Below the pieces are notes generated by a model. It was not told the DNA's origin and ran no database searches. It saw only the letters and a program-made list of their open reading frames with translations. The position numbers and the translations under genes were made by a program. A stretch of 64,000 nt of DNA from Mesobacillus maritimus (GTDB lineage: Bacteria; Bacillota; Bacilli; Bacillales; Cytobacillaceae). The stretch spans positions 44,160 through 108,159 of the forward strand of contig NZ_JACWFH010000025.1 of NCBI RefSeq assembly GCF_019749255.1, in the 5' to 3' direction. Below, in pieces: positions 58,338 through 64,000 of the stretch (position 1 is the stretch's first letter; every line of letters starts with the position of its first letter).

Positions 58338-58366
58338 TTGACAAATCCTATGTGTATGGTAGGATT
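58338..58366 (+). promoter_or_regulatory. Sulfur-operon promoter with embedded palindrome
   Basis: A perfect -35 TTGACA (58338-58343), extended -10 TGgTAGGAT (TAGGAT at 58360-58365) and 16-base spacer. A perfect seven-base inverted repeat, AATCCTA (58344-58350) and TAGGATT (58360-58366), separated by nine bases, overlaps the spacer and -10, where a repressor would block polymerase. Confidence 0.6.
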
Positions 58367-58415
58367 AATTTTAACAAAAGCAACTTAACTACATCGGGGA
58401 GGAGGGCGAACTAAG

Positions 58416-58574
58416 TTGAAACCGTCGGAGTGGCAAGAAGTGTCGCAGCATGTGGAGACAATGCTCCAAAACGTCAAATATGGATCCATTACCTTGGTGA
58501 TTCAAGATGGAAAAGTCATTCAAATTGAGAAGAACGAAAAAGTTCGTCTTCAATCAAATAAACGCGCTGACTAG
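58416..58574 (+). CDS. yezD: YezD family small protein (DUF2292)
   Basis: A 52-residue protein (MKPSEWQEVSQHVETMLQNV, then KYGSITLVIQDGKVIQIEKNEKVRL). The NVKYGSITLVIQDGKVIQIEK core is the DUF2292/YezD signature. Such genes often lead sulfate-assimilation operons in bacilli; their role is unknown. Start TTG 58416, nine bases after a strong GGGAGGAGGG. A terminator-like hairpin follows before cysH, so it may act as a leader gene of the operon. Confidence 0.8.
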   Translation: MKPSEWQEVSQHVETMLQNVKYGSITLVIQDGKVIQIEKNEKVRLQSNKRAD

Positions 58575-58584
58575 ACAAACTAGA

Positions 58585-58625
58585 GGCGGTCTATCCCTTT
58601 TAAAGGTGTAGACCGCCTTTTTTTA
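58585..58625 (+). terminator. Hairpin terminator/attenuator between yezD and cysH
   Basis: Perfect nine-bp stem GGCGGTCTA/TAGACCGCC (58585-58593 with 58609-58617) followed by T residues. It separates the small leader gene from the enzymatic genes and may modulate read-through. Confidence 0.85.
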
Positions 58626-58645
58626 TCAGAAAGGTGGTTTCTAAT

Positions 58646-59359
58646 ATGAGTAAGGCTGTGACGTACGAAGAATGGAGTTCTATCTCGAATACTTTTCGGG
58701 AGGATGACAAAACGAAAGGAGCCCTTGGTGTTTTACAGTGGGCTTACCGTGTTTATCCGGAAGATCAAATTGTTTATGCTTCTAGTTTTGGTGCCGAAGC
58801 AATTGTTTTAATACATTTGATTCAGCAAGTAAAACCGGATGCTCATATTGTCTTTCTGGATACTGATTTACACTTTCCAGAAACATATGATGTGATAAGA
58901 AAAATTGAAGAGCGATTTCCATCTCTCCGAATTGAAAAGAAAAAGCCTGAGTTGACGCTTGACGAACAACGAGAAGAATATGGATCCGCACTCTGGAAGC
59001 GTGATCCAAACAAATGCTGCGAAATTCGGAAGGTCATTCCATTGCGTGAGACATTAACTTCAAAACAAGCATGGATTTCTGGCCTTCGCAGAGAACAATC
59101 GCCAACTAGAGCGAATACAGAGTTCGTCAATAAGGATGAAAAATTCAAGAATATTAAACTATGTCCGTTGATTCATTGGACATGGGAGGAAGTATGGGAC
59201 TACATTCGTGAAAATGAATTGCCGTATAACCAACTACATGATCAAAACTATCCAAGTATAGGTTGCTTTCCCTGTACACAGCCTGTCGGAGACGATGGAG
59301 ATTCGCGAGCTGGACGGTGGTCAGGCAGTGGGAAAACGGAGTGTGGGTTGCACACCTAA
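58646..59359 (+). CDS. cysH: Adenylyl-sulfate/phosphoadenylyl-sulfate reductase
   Basis: A 237-residue thioredoxin-dependent reductase releasing sulfite from APS or PAPS. The double-cysteine CCEIRKV (about 121-122) and the GCFPCTQP pair (about 206-209) together ligate a [4Fe-4S] cluster, the hallmark of the APS-using bacterial type. The catalytic cysteine is in the C-terminal ECGLH. The start is ATG 58646, just after AAAGGTGG; an in-frame GTG at 58634 overlaps the ribosome site. Second gene of the sulfate assimilation operon. Confidence 0.92.
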   Translation: MSKAVTYEEWSSISNTFREDDKTKGALGVLQWAYRVYPEDQIVYASSFGAEAIVLIHLIQQVKPDAHIVFLDTDLHFPETYDVIRKIEERFPSLRIEKKKPELTLDEQREEYGSALWKRDPNKCCEIRKVIPLRETLTSKQAWISGLRREQSPTRANTEFVNKDEKFKNIKLCPLIHWTWEEVWDYIRENELPYNQLHDQNYPSIGCFPCTQPVGDDGDSRAGRWSGSGKTECGLHT

Positions 59360-59407
59360 AAGATTACTAGAGTATAACCTGCCACTAAGGAAATGGAGGA
59401 GATTCCT

Positions 59408-60466
59408 ATGCTGACGATTATTGCGATCGCAATTGGCTTGTTTTTTGCAATAAATATTGGCGCTAGTGGAGCCGCGGCGTCCATGGGAATCGCCTACGGT
59501 GCAGGAGTTGTGAAAAAACGAATGGCTTTATTTTTATGTGCCATTGTCGTTTTTCTGGGTGCCTGGCTTGGTGGTGGGGAAGTTGTAAAAACAATTGGAA
59601 GCGGAATTGTTCCAAGTTCCACCTTTACGATTCAAGTGGCTTTAATTGTTTTAGCTTCCGCGGCATTGTCTTTATTCCTAGCAAACCTTTTTGGGATTCC
59701 GCTGTCGACTAGTGAAGTAGCGGTTGGTTCCGTGATTGGCGTAGGGATTGTCTATCAATCAATCTTCGTTGGCAAGCTGCTGTGGATCATGCTTTTTTGG
59801 CTTCTAACACCCATGGTTGCTTTTTTCGCAGCGATCCTTTCTACCTATCTTTTAAAAAGCAAATGGGTAAAGGCCTTGTTGAAAATGCCAAAGGCAGTGC
59901 CTGTTCTATCTGTTCTAGTGGTAGTAATGGGACTGTTTGAAGCATTTGCAGCTGGGATGAACAATGTAGCCAATGCAGTTGGTCCATTGGTTGGTGCCGA
60001 AATCATGTCAACCGAAGATGGGATACTTTATGGGGGCTTATTCGTAGCATTAGGTGCACTAGTTCTTGGTTATCGAGTGCTTGAAACAAATGGGAAAAAG
60101 ATAACGACCTTGAAATTAGAAGAAGGGTGCGTGATTTCAGGAACTGGAGCAAGCATCGTTACAGTAGCTTCAATATTTGGAATACCTGTTCCATTAACAC
60201 AAATCACGACCTCTTCGATTATTGGCATTGGCTTTGCTAAGCAGGGGAAATCCGTTCTACAGAAGGATATTGTTGTAAAACTGTTAACCGTTTGGATCGT
60301 CTCACCTGTGCTTTCGATGGTCCTTTCTTACACACTTATTCAACTATTAATTGAAAAAAATATCTATCCTGTCATTGCGATGGCTGGCGTGTTGATTTCC
60401 GTTTTTGGAGTGTTGTTTTTGATGAAACGACCAAACTCAGAGACTCCAATCACTGAGATTGAATAA
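59408..60466 (+). CDS. cysP: Sulfate permease CysP (PiT family)
   Basis: A 352-residue transporter of the inorganic phosphate transporter (PiT) family, whose bacillary branch beside sat/cysC is the sulfate permease CysP. About ten membrane helices; duplicated PiT motifs are GASGAAASMGIAYGAGVV near the N-terminus and GMNNVANAVGPLVGAEI in the middle. Sulfate rather than phosphate is inferred from the operon. ATG 59408 lies six bases after GGAGGAG. Confidence 0.88.
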   Translation: MLTIIAIAIGLFFAINIGASGAAASMGIAYGAGVVKKRMALFLCAIVVFLGAWLGGGEVVKTIGSGIVPSSTFTIQVALIVLASAALSLFLANLFGIPLSTSEVAVGSVIGVGIVYQSIFVGKLLWIMLFWLLTPMVAFFAAILSTYLLKSKWVKALLKMPKAVPVLSVLVVVMGLFEAFAAGMNNVANAVGPLVGAEIMSTEDGILYGGLFVALGALVLGYRVLETNGKKITTLKLEEGCVISGTGASIVTVASIFGIPVPLTQITTSSIIGIGFAKQGKSVLQKDIVVKLLTVWIVSPVLSMVLSYTLIQLLIEKNIYPVIAMAGVLISVFGVLFLMKRPNSETPITEIE

Positions 60467-60504
60467 TAATACTATTAAACTAGCAAAGAAAGGTTGATTT
60501 TTAC

Positions 60505-61653
60505 ATGTCATTATTACCAAAACCACATGGTGGAAAACTAATTCAAAACTTTGATCCTTCTTATAACCTTGCAAGTATCGAGAAAGAAATTATCATTGAT
60601 GCAATTGCTCTCAGTGATCTGGAATTAATCGGTGTGGGTCTTTTTAGTCCTTTAACAGGGTTTCTTGGTAAAGAGGATTATGAGTCTGTTGTTAGCGAAA
60701 TGCGTTTAAAAGACAACACGATTTGGTCTATTCCTGTTACTCTACCCGTCTCAACAGAAGTTGCCGGTACTCTTGAAGTAGGAGAACAATACAAATTAAA
60801 TTTTGAAAATGAAGTATATGGGGTTATCAAGGTCTCTGAATTATTTGAGCCAGACTTGAAAAAAGAAGCACGTGAGGTCTACAAAACAGAAGAACATGCT
60901 CACCCAGGAGTAAAGCGATTATTTGAAAGAGGCTCTGTATACGTAGCAGGAGAAGTGACTCTTGTTAAAAAACCAGAAAAAGGGGTGTTCGGTGACGTCT
61001 GGCTTGAGCCAAAAGAAACGCGTGCTTTGTTTGAAGAAAAGGGGTGGAAGACCGTTGTGGGCTTCCAAACAAGAAATCCGATACACCGAGCCCATGAATA
61101 TATTCAAAAAGCTGCGCTAGAAACGGTAGATGGTTTATTTGTAAATCCTCTTGTTGGTGAAACAAAATCAGATGATATTCCAGCTGATGTACGCTTGAAA
61201 AGCTACCGGGTTTTACTAGATAACTATTATCCTACAGAACGTGTTCAGCTAGGTGTTTACCCTGCAGCGATGCGTTATGCGGGTCCAAGAGAAGCAATTT
61301 TTCATGCGATTGCACGCAAAAACTTCGGTTGCACTCACTTTATCGTCGGTCGAGACCATGCTGGCGTTGGGAACTATTATGGAACGTATGATGCTCAACA
61401 TATTTTCAGTAATTTTACGGAAGAAGAGCTTGGAATCAAGCCTTTATTCTTTGAACATAGCTTCTATTGCACGAAATGTGAGGGAATGGCATCAGATAAA
61501 ACATGCCCACACGGAAAAGAAGATCGGGTGATTTTGTCTGGGACAAAGGTTAGAGAACTCCTTCGTGCGGGGCAGTTACCACCGTCCACTTTTAGCCGTA
61601 AAGAAGTCGTGGAAGTATTAATTGAAGGAATGCGCGAAAAAACAACTGTGTAA
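60505..61653 (+). CDS. sat: Sulfate adenylyltransferase (ATP sulfurylase)
   Basis: A 382-residue ATP sulfurylase that activates sulfate to [15 protein letters not shown] (about residues 190-201) and [12 protein letters not shown] (about residue 282) are the nucleotide and sulfate-binding motifs. The C-terminal [16 protein letters not shown] contains cysteines found in the bacillary/archaeal form that may bind metal. RBS AAAGG about 12 bases before ATG. Followed 12 bases later by cysC. Confidence 0.93.
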   Translation: MSLLPKPHGGKLIQNFDPSYNLASIEKEIIIDAIALSDLELIGVGLFSPLTGFLGKEDYESVVSEMRLKDNTIWSIPVTLPVSTEVAGTLEVGEQYKLNFENEVYGVIKVSELFEPDLKKEAREVYKTEEHAHPGVKRLFERGSVYVAGEVTLVKKPEKGVFGDVWLEPKETRALFEEKGWKTVVGFQTRNPIHRAHEYIQKAALETVDGLFVNPLVGETKSDDIPADVRLKSYRVLLDNYYPTERVQLGVYPAAMRYAGPREAIFHAIARKNFGCTHFIVGRDHAGVGNYYGTYDAQHIFSNFTEEELGIKPLFFEHSFYCTKCEGMASDKTCPHGKEDRVILSGTKVRELLRAGQLPPSTFSRKEVVEVLIEGMREKTTV

Positions 61654-61665
61654 GGAGAATGAAGG

Positions 61666-62265
61666 ATGGGAAAATCAACAAATATTACTTGGCATGATAC
61701 AACTGTTACAAAGCAAGACCGACATGCACAAAATGGTCACGGCAGCTGTGTGCTATGGTTTACAGGGCTATCAGGTTCTGGGAAGTCGACCATCGCAAAT
61801 GCAGTATCAAATGAATTATTTAGGCAGGGAATCAATGAATATGTGTTAGATGGGGATAATATCCGCCATGGGTTAAATAAGGATTTGGGATTTTCTGAAT
61901 ACGACCGGACGGAGAACATCCGCCGAATTGGAGAAGTTGCAAAACTATTTGTTGATAGTGGCAAAGTCGTCACAACCGCATTCATCTCTCCATTTCGCTC
62001 CGACCGCGATCAAGTCAGGTCGATTTTCTCGGAACAGGAGTTTATTGAGGTTTTTGTGGATTGCCCATTAGAAGAATGTGAACGACGTGACCCTAAACAG
62101 CTATATGCAAAAGCGAGAGCGGGTGAGATTAAAGATTTCACAGGGATTGATTCTCCTTATGAAGCACCGGAACAAGCGGAAATCACGATTCATTCTAATC
62201 TGGTATCTGTTGAAGAAGCAGTACAGCACGTATTAGGTTACTTACAGGATAAAAATATTATATAA
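61666..62265 (+). CDS. cysC: Adenylyl-sulfate kinase
   Basis: A 199-residue APS kinase making PAPS. The P-loop FTGLSGSGKST (about residues 28-38) and DGDNIRHGLNKDLGFSEYDRTENIRR (about residues 59-85) carry the ATP and APS-binding residues; the FTGIDSPYEAP segment is present in the C-terminal part. It follows sat by 12 bases, with AAGGAG before the start. Its presence along with an APS-type reductase means PAPS may be a side product rather than an obligatory step. Confidence 0.93.
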   Translation: MGKSTNITWHDTTVTKQDRHAQNGHGSCVLWFTGLSGSGKSTIANAVSNELFRQGINEYVLDGDNIRHGLNKDLGFSEYDRTENIRRIGEVAKLFVDSGKVVTTAFISPFRSDRDQVRSIFSEQEFIEVFVDCPLEECERRDPKQLYAKARAGEIKDFTGIDSPYEAPEQAEITIHSNLVSVEEAVQHVLGYLQDKNII

Positions 62266-62324
62266 TGTAGTAATCACATTACGATTAATCTGTACTTACA
62301 GCTGTAGAGGAAGGGGCACATTTT

Positions 62325-63053
62325 ATGAAAGCGATTCTTTATATTGGTCACGGAACACGATCGAAAAAGGGGGCCGAAGAGGCAAAGTCCTTTTTACGAA
62401 GGGTCATAACCAAAGTAGATTTCCCGATACAAGAAATTAGTTTTCTTGAGTTAACCGAGCCATTTATTGATCAAGGTTTTCATCGGTGTGTCGAAAGAGG
62501 AGCGACAGAAATCGTCGTTATCCCTCTCTTCCTTTTGGCTGCAGGGCATATAAAAAAGGATATTCCTGAAGCGCTGAAAAGGTTAAAAGGCAATTACCCT
62601 CACGTTAAGGTAAGTATGAGAGACCCGTTTGGAGTTCAAGATGAAATTCTTGGTGCTGTAGAAGAATTGGTTAGAGGTACAGTTGAGGATGTTTCTCCGG
62701 CAGACTCTTTGCTAATTGTTGGGAGAGGTAGTAGCGATCCAAGTATACATACGGCTTTTGCAGAAATTGCTACTGGAATTGGCAAGCGCCTAGGGATGGA
62801 AAAGGTATCGGTATGTTACCTAGCTGCGGCTAGTCCTAGATTTGAAGAGGGACTTGAGACAGTCTCTAAGCAGGCTACTGGGAAAGTAATTGTCATTCCA
62901 TATTTATTATTTTCGGGGCTTTTGTTAAGTGAAGTAATACGGAATGTCCGAACAAGGCAAAGAAGAGGCGAATCCATTCACTGCACTGGTCCATTAACTG
63001 AGCATCGTGCAATTGAAAATCTTTTTATAAAGCAAATCTTGACGAATGAATAA
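62325..63053 (+). CDS. sirB: Sirohydrochlorin ferrochelatase (CbiX/SirB type)
   Basis: A 242-residue class II chelatase that inserts iron into sirohydrochlorin, completing siroheme for sulfite reductase. The N-terminal LYIGHGTRSKKGAEEA holds the first catalytic histidine (about residue 9), and PLFLLAAGHIKKDIP (about 66-80) the second. A second half (LLIVGRGSSDPS, VIPYLLFSGLLL) shows the internal duplication of CbiX proteins. Last gene of the sulfur operon; the methyltransferase (sumT) and dehydrogenase (sirC) genes that flank sirB in B. subtilis are absent here. Confidence 0.9.
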   Translation: MKAILYIGHGTRSKKGAEEAKSFLRRVITKVDFPIQEISFLELTEPFIDQGFHRCVERGATEIVVIPLFLLAAGHIKKDIPEALKRLKGNYPHVKVSMRDPFGVQDEILGAVEELVRGTVEDVSPADSLLIVGRGSSDPSIHTAFAEIATGIGKRLGMEKVSVCYLAAASPRFEEGLETVSKQATGKVIVIPYLLFSGLLLSEVIRNVRTRQRRGESIHCTGPLTEHRAIENLFIKQILTNE

Positions 63054-63106
63054 CGTTGATGAGGTAAGTTTTTATAGTTGTGATGCCCTTTAAAAAAGGG
63101 CTGATC

Positions 63107-63140
63107 AAAAGCTTGGCGAGCTACTCCCCAAGCTTTTTTG
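63107..63140 (+). terminator. Terminator of the sulfur-assimilation operon
   Basis: Stem AAAAGCTTGG/CCAAGCTTTT and a U-run. A smaller GCCCTTT/AAAGGGC hairpin precedes it. Confidence 0.85.
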
Positions 63141-63186
63141 CATTGTGGTAGGAATAGGAATGCATAAACAAACTTGCCCCTGGGAA

Positions 63187-63435
63187 TTACTTCACTCTAG
63201 ATAAAAAGGATGGGCTCTGATCGATAATTTGGTAGTTTTTATGAGCCACAACGGTTATAGGGGTTTCGATATTTAATTTTATGGCGTCATTTTTACTTAC
63301 ATTTACGATAACGCTTTCATTTCTAACAATAGATACTTCTCCGACAATGATTCTCCCGTTTCGAACAAAACGGACTTTGTCGCCGCACTCTGCTATACCT
63401 TTTTGTTTCATTACATACTCATTTGAAGTTTCCAA
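63187..63435 (-). CDS. DUF2187 family small protein
   Basis: 82 residues. The core (GDKVRFVRNGRIIVGEVSIVRNESVIVNVS, then TVVAHKNYQII) matches the DUF2187/YkvS-like family of small KOW-like beta-barrel proteins of bacilli, function unknown. Start TTG 63435 lies about ten bases after AAGGAG. Transcribed leftward, divergent from the TetR gene. Confidence 0.7.
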   Translation of the reverse strand: METSNEYVMKQKGIAECGDKVRFVRNGRIIVGEVSIVRNESVIVNVSKNDAIKLNIETPITVVAHKNYQIIDQSPSFLSRVK

Positions 63436-63537
63436 TTGCTAATCGCTCCTTACATAATGTGGATGAATGAAGATATATGCCGTTCATATTTACCTATTAT
63501 TGTTAGAGGGGTGTAAAAAAACAAAAATAGATAAACA

Positions 63538-63551
63538 TGAACTTTAGTTCA
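63538..63551 (+). promoter_or_regulatory. TetR operator, copy 1
   Basis: TGAACTTTAGTTCA, a near-perfect palindrome; the twin copy lies 50 bases downstream. Confidence 0.7.
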
Positions 63552-63587
63552 AGTATTCCATATGATGCGTGTTACGTCAAGAGAAAA

Positions 63588-63601
63588 TGAACTTTGGTTC
63601 A
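63588..63601 (+). promoter_or_regulatory. TetR operator, copy 2, overlapping the promoter
   Basis: TGAACTTTGGTTCA, sharing 13 of 14 bases with copy 1. It overlaps the -35 of a candidate promoter (TTGGTT 63594-63599, 18 bases, TATATT 63618-63623) of the TetR gene, consistent with autorepression. Confidence 0.75.
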
Positions 63602-63641
63602 TGTATAACTTTTGTGCTATATTATTGTAGAGGTGAGTATT

Positions 63642-64000
63642 ATGAATGACCAGGAAAGTAACCAACTTATTGGACAATTCCCATCTGTTCCCAAACAAGA
63701 ACGTGCTTATCAGAAAAGACAGGCTCTCCTTGAAAGTGGACGAATCTTATTTATCGAAAAAGGATTTGACCATACCACTGCAAAGGAAATTGCGGCCCAC
63801 GCTAATGTCGCTACAGGTACGTTTTATCGATATTTTTGTGATAAACGCCAGCTTTTGATGGCGCTTATAAAGGATCAGTTAGAAAGGTTCATGCCACCGA
63901 GACCGAGTTGGTTGAATCATAATGACCCTGAAACAGAACTAGCAGAACAATTAGCAAGCCATTATGATCGGCTCGAAAAATTAGGTCTTCATCGGGTCCT
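63642..64000 (+). CDS. TetR/AcrR-family transcriptional regulator (3' end outside the window)
   Basis: The first 119 residues of a TetR-family repressor. The DNA-binding domain (about residues 21-75) shows AGRILFIEKG-like helix 1 (ESGRILFIEKGFDHTTAKEIAAHANVATGTFYRYFCDKRQLL), the family's clearest signature. The ligand-binding domain begins near residue 80 and runs off the window. ATG 63642 follows AGAGGTGAG. Two upstream palindromes are its likely operators. The ligand and targets are unknown. Confidence 0.88.
   Translation, partial: MNDQESNQLIGQFPSVPKQERAYQKRQALLESGRILFIEKGFDHTTAKEIAAHANVATGTFYRYFCDKRQLLMALIKDQLERFMPPRPSWLNHNDPETELAEQLASHYDRLEKLGLHRV

Noticed and set aside
58279-58415. S-box (SAM-I) or T-box leader in front of the sulfur operon
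   Set aside because: The leader is only about 50 bases from the predicted start site to the first gene and has none of the conserved motifs of either element.
1-64000. CRISPR arrays, tRNA or rRNA genes, prophage modules
   Set aside because: The only regular repeats are the coding 51-bp tandem repeat at the left edge. No tRNA-like or rRNA segments and no phage structural or integrase genes were recognised.

Overview
The window reads as a chromosomal segment of an aerobic, probably spore-forming, low-GC Gram-positive rod of the Bacillaceae (Bacillus/Neobacillus-like). The evidence is strong AGGAGG-type ribosome binding sites, frequent TTG and GTG starts, very many hairpin-plus-U-run terminators, and gene families typical of that group (YwbE, YezD, YdbC, DUF3891, DUF3892, DUF2187, SodF, CysP, CzrA/CzcD, FadE). 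No rRNA, tRNA, phage, insertion sequence or CRISPR array was seen. Genus is an inference.

Layout. 1-13 kb: the tail of a tandem-repeat protein, an M42 aminopeptidase, a secreted M14 carboxypeptidase, a complete fixABCX electron-transfer operon, a methyltransferase, a lipoprotein, a SET-domain protein, an unknown membrane pair, YwbE and a SwrB-like/MltG-like pair. 13-26 kb: an MFS exporter, an FbpB-like microprotein, a 5'-nucleotidase, a cytosine permease/deaminase operon behind a textbook PyrR attenuator, a guanylate-kinase-like protein with an altered P-loop, a gap that may encode a structured RNA, FadE, and a LysM-SPOR protein. 26-38 kb: DUF3891, YdbC, zinc/cobalt efflux (CzcD with a CzrA-type repressor and operator), a HAD phosphatase, a DUF1801 protein with an apparent AUA start, SIMPL, an amino-acid ABC transporter, and a membrane MHYT-PAS-GGDEF-EAL cyclic-di-GMP protein.

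38-49 kb: a sucrose PTS regulon (LacI-family repressor, three identical GGAACCGGTTCC operators, EIIBC, sucrose-6-phosphate hydrolase, fructokinase), a deleted esterase pseudogene, folate genes pabA and pabBC, a formate/nitrite channel behind a Rex/Fnr-like palindrome, and an extended SodF-type superoxide dismutase. 49-58 kb: an HNH (WHH-type) nuclease resembling polymorphic toxin tips followed by DUF3892, an FAD-binding dehydrogenase, a second PTS EIIBC (TreP-like) with an oligo-1,6-glucosidase-like GH13 enzyme, formate-tetrahydrofolate ligase and a HisJ-like phosphatase. 58-63 kb: the sulfate-assimilation operon yezD-cysH-cysP-sat-cysC-sirB. The window ends inside a TetR-family gene with two copies of a palindromic operator.

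The region is mostly metabolic core and accessory-metabolism genes with unusually legible regulation. The observations most worth checking are the PyrR control of codBA, three coding regions whose best-placed start codon is AUA, the HNH nuclease/DUF3892 pair, the possible structured RNA near 20.8-21.0 kb, the Rex-like site before the formate channel, and a palindrome overlapping the sulfur-operon promoter.
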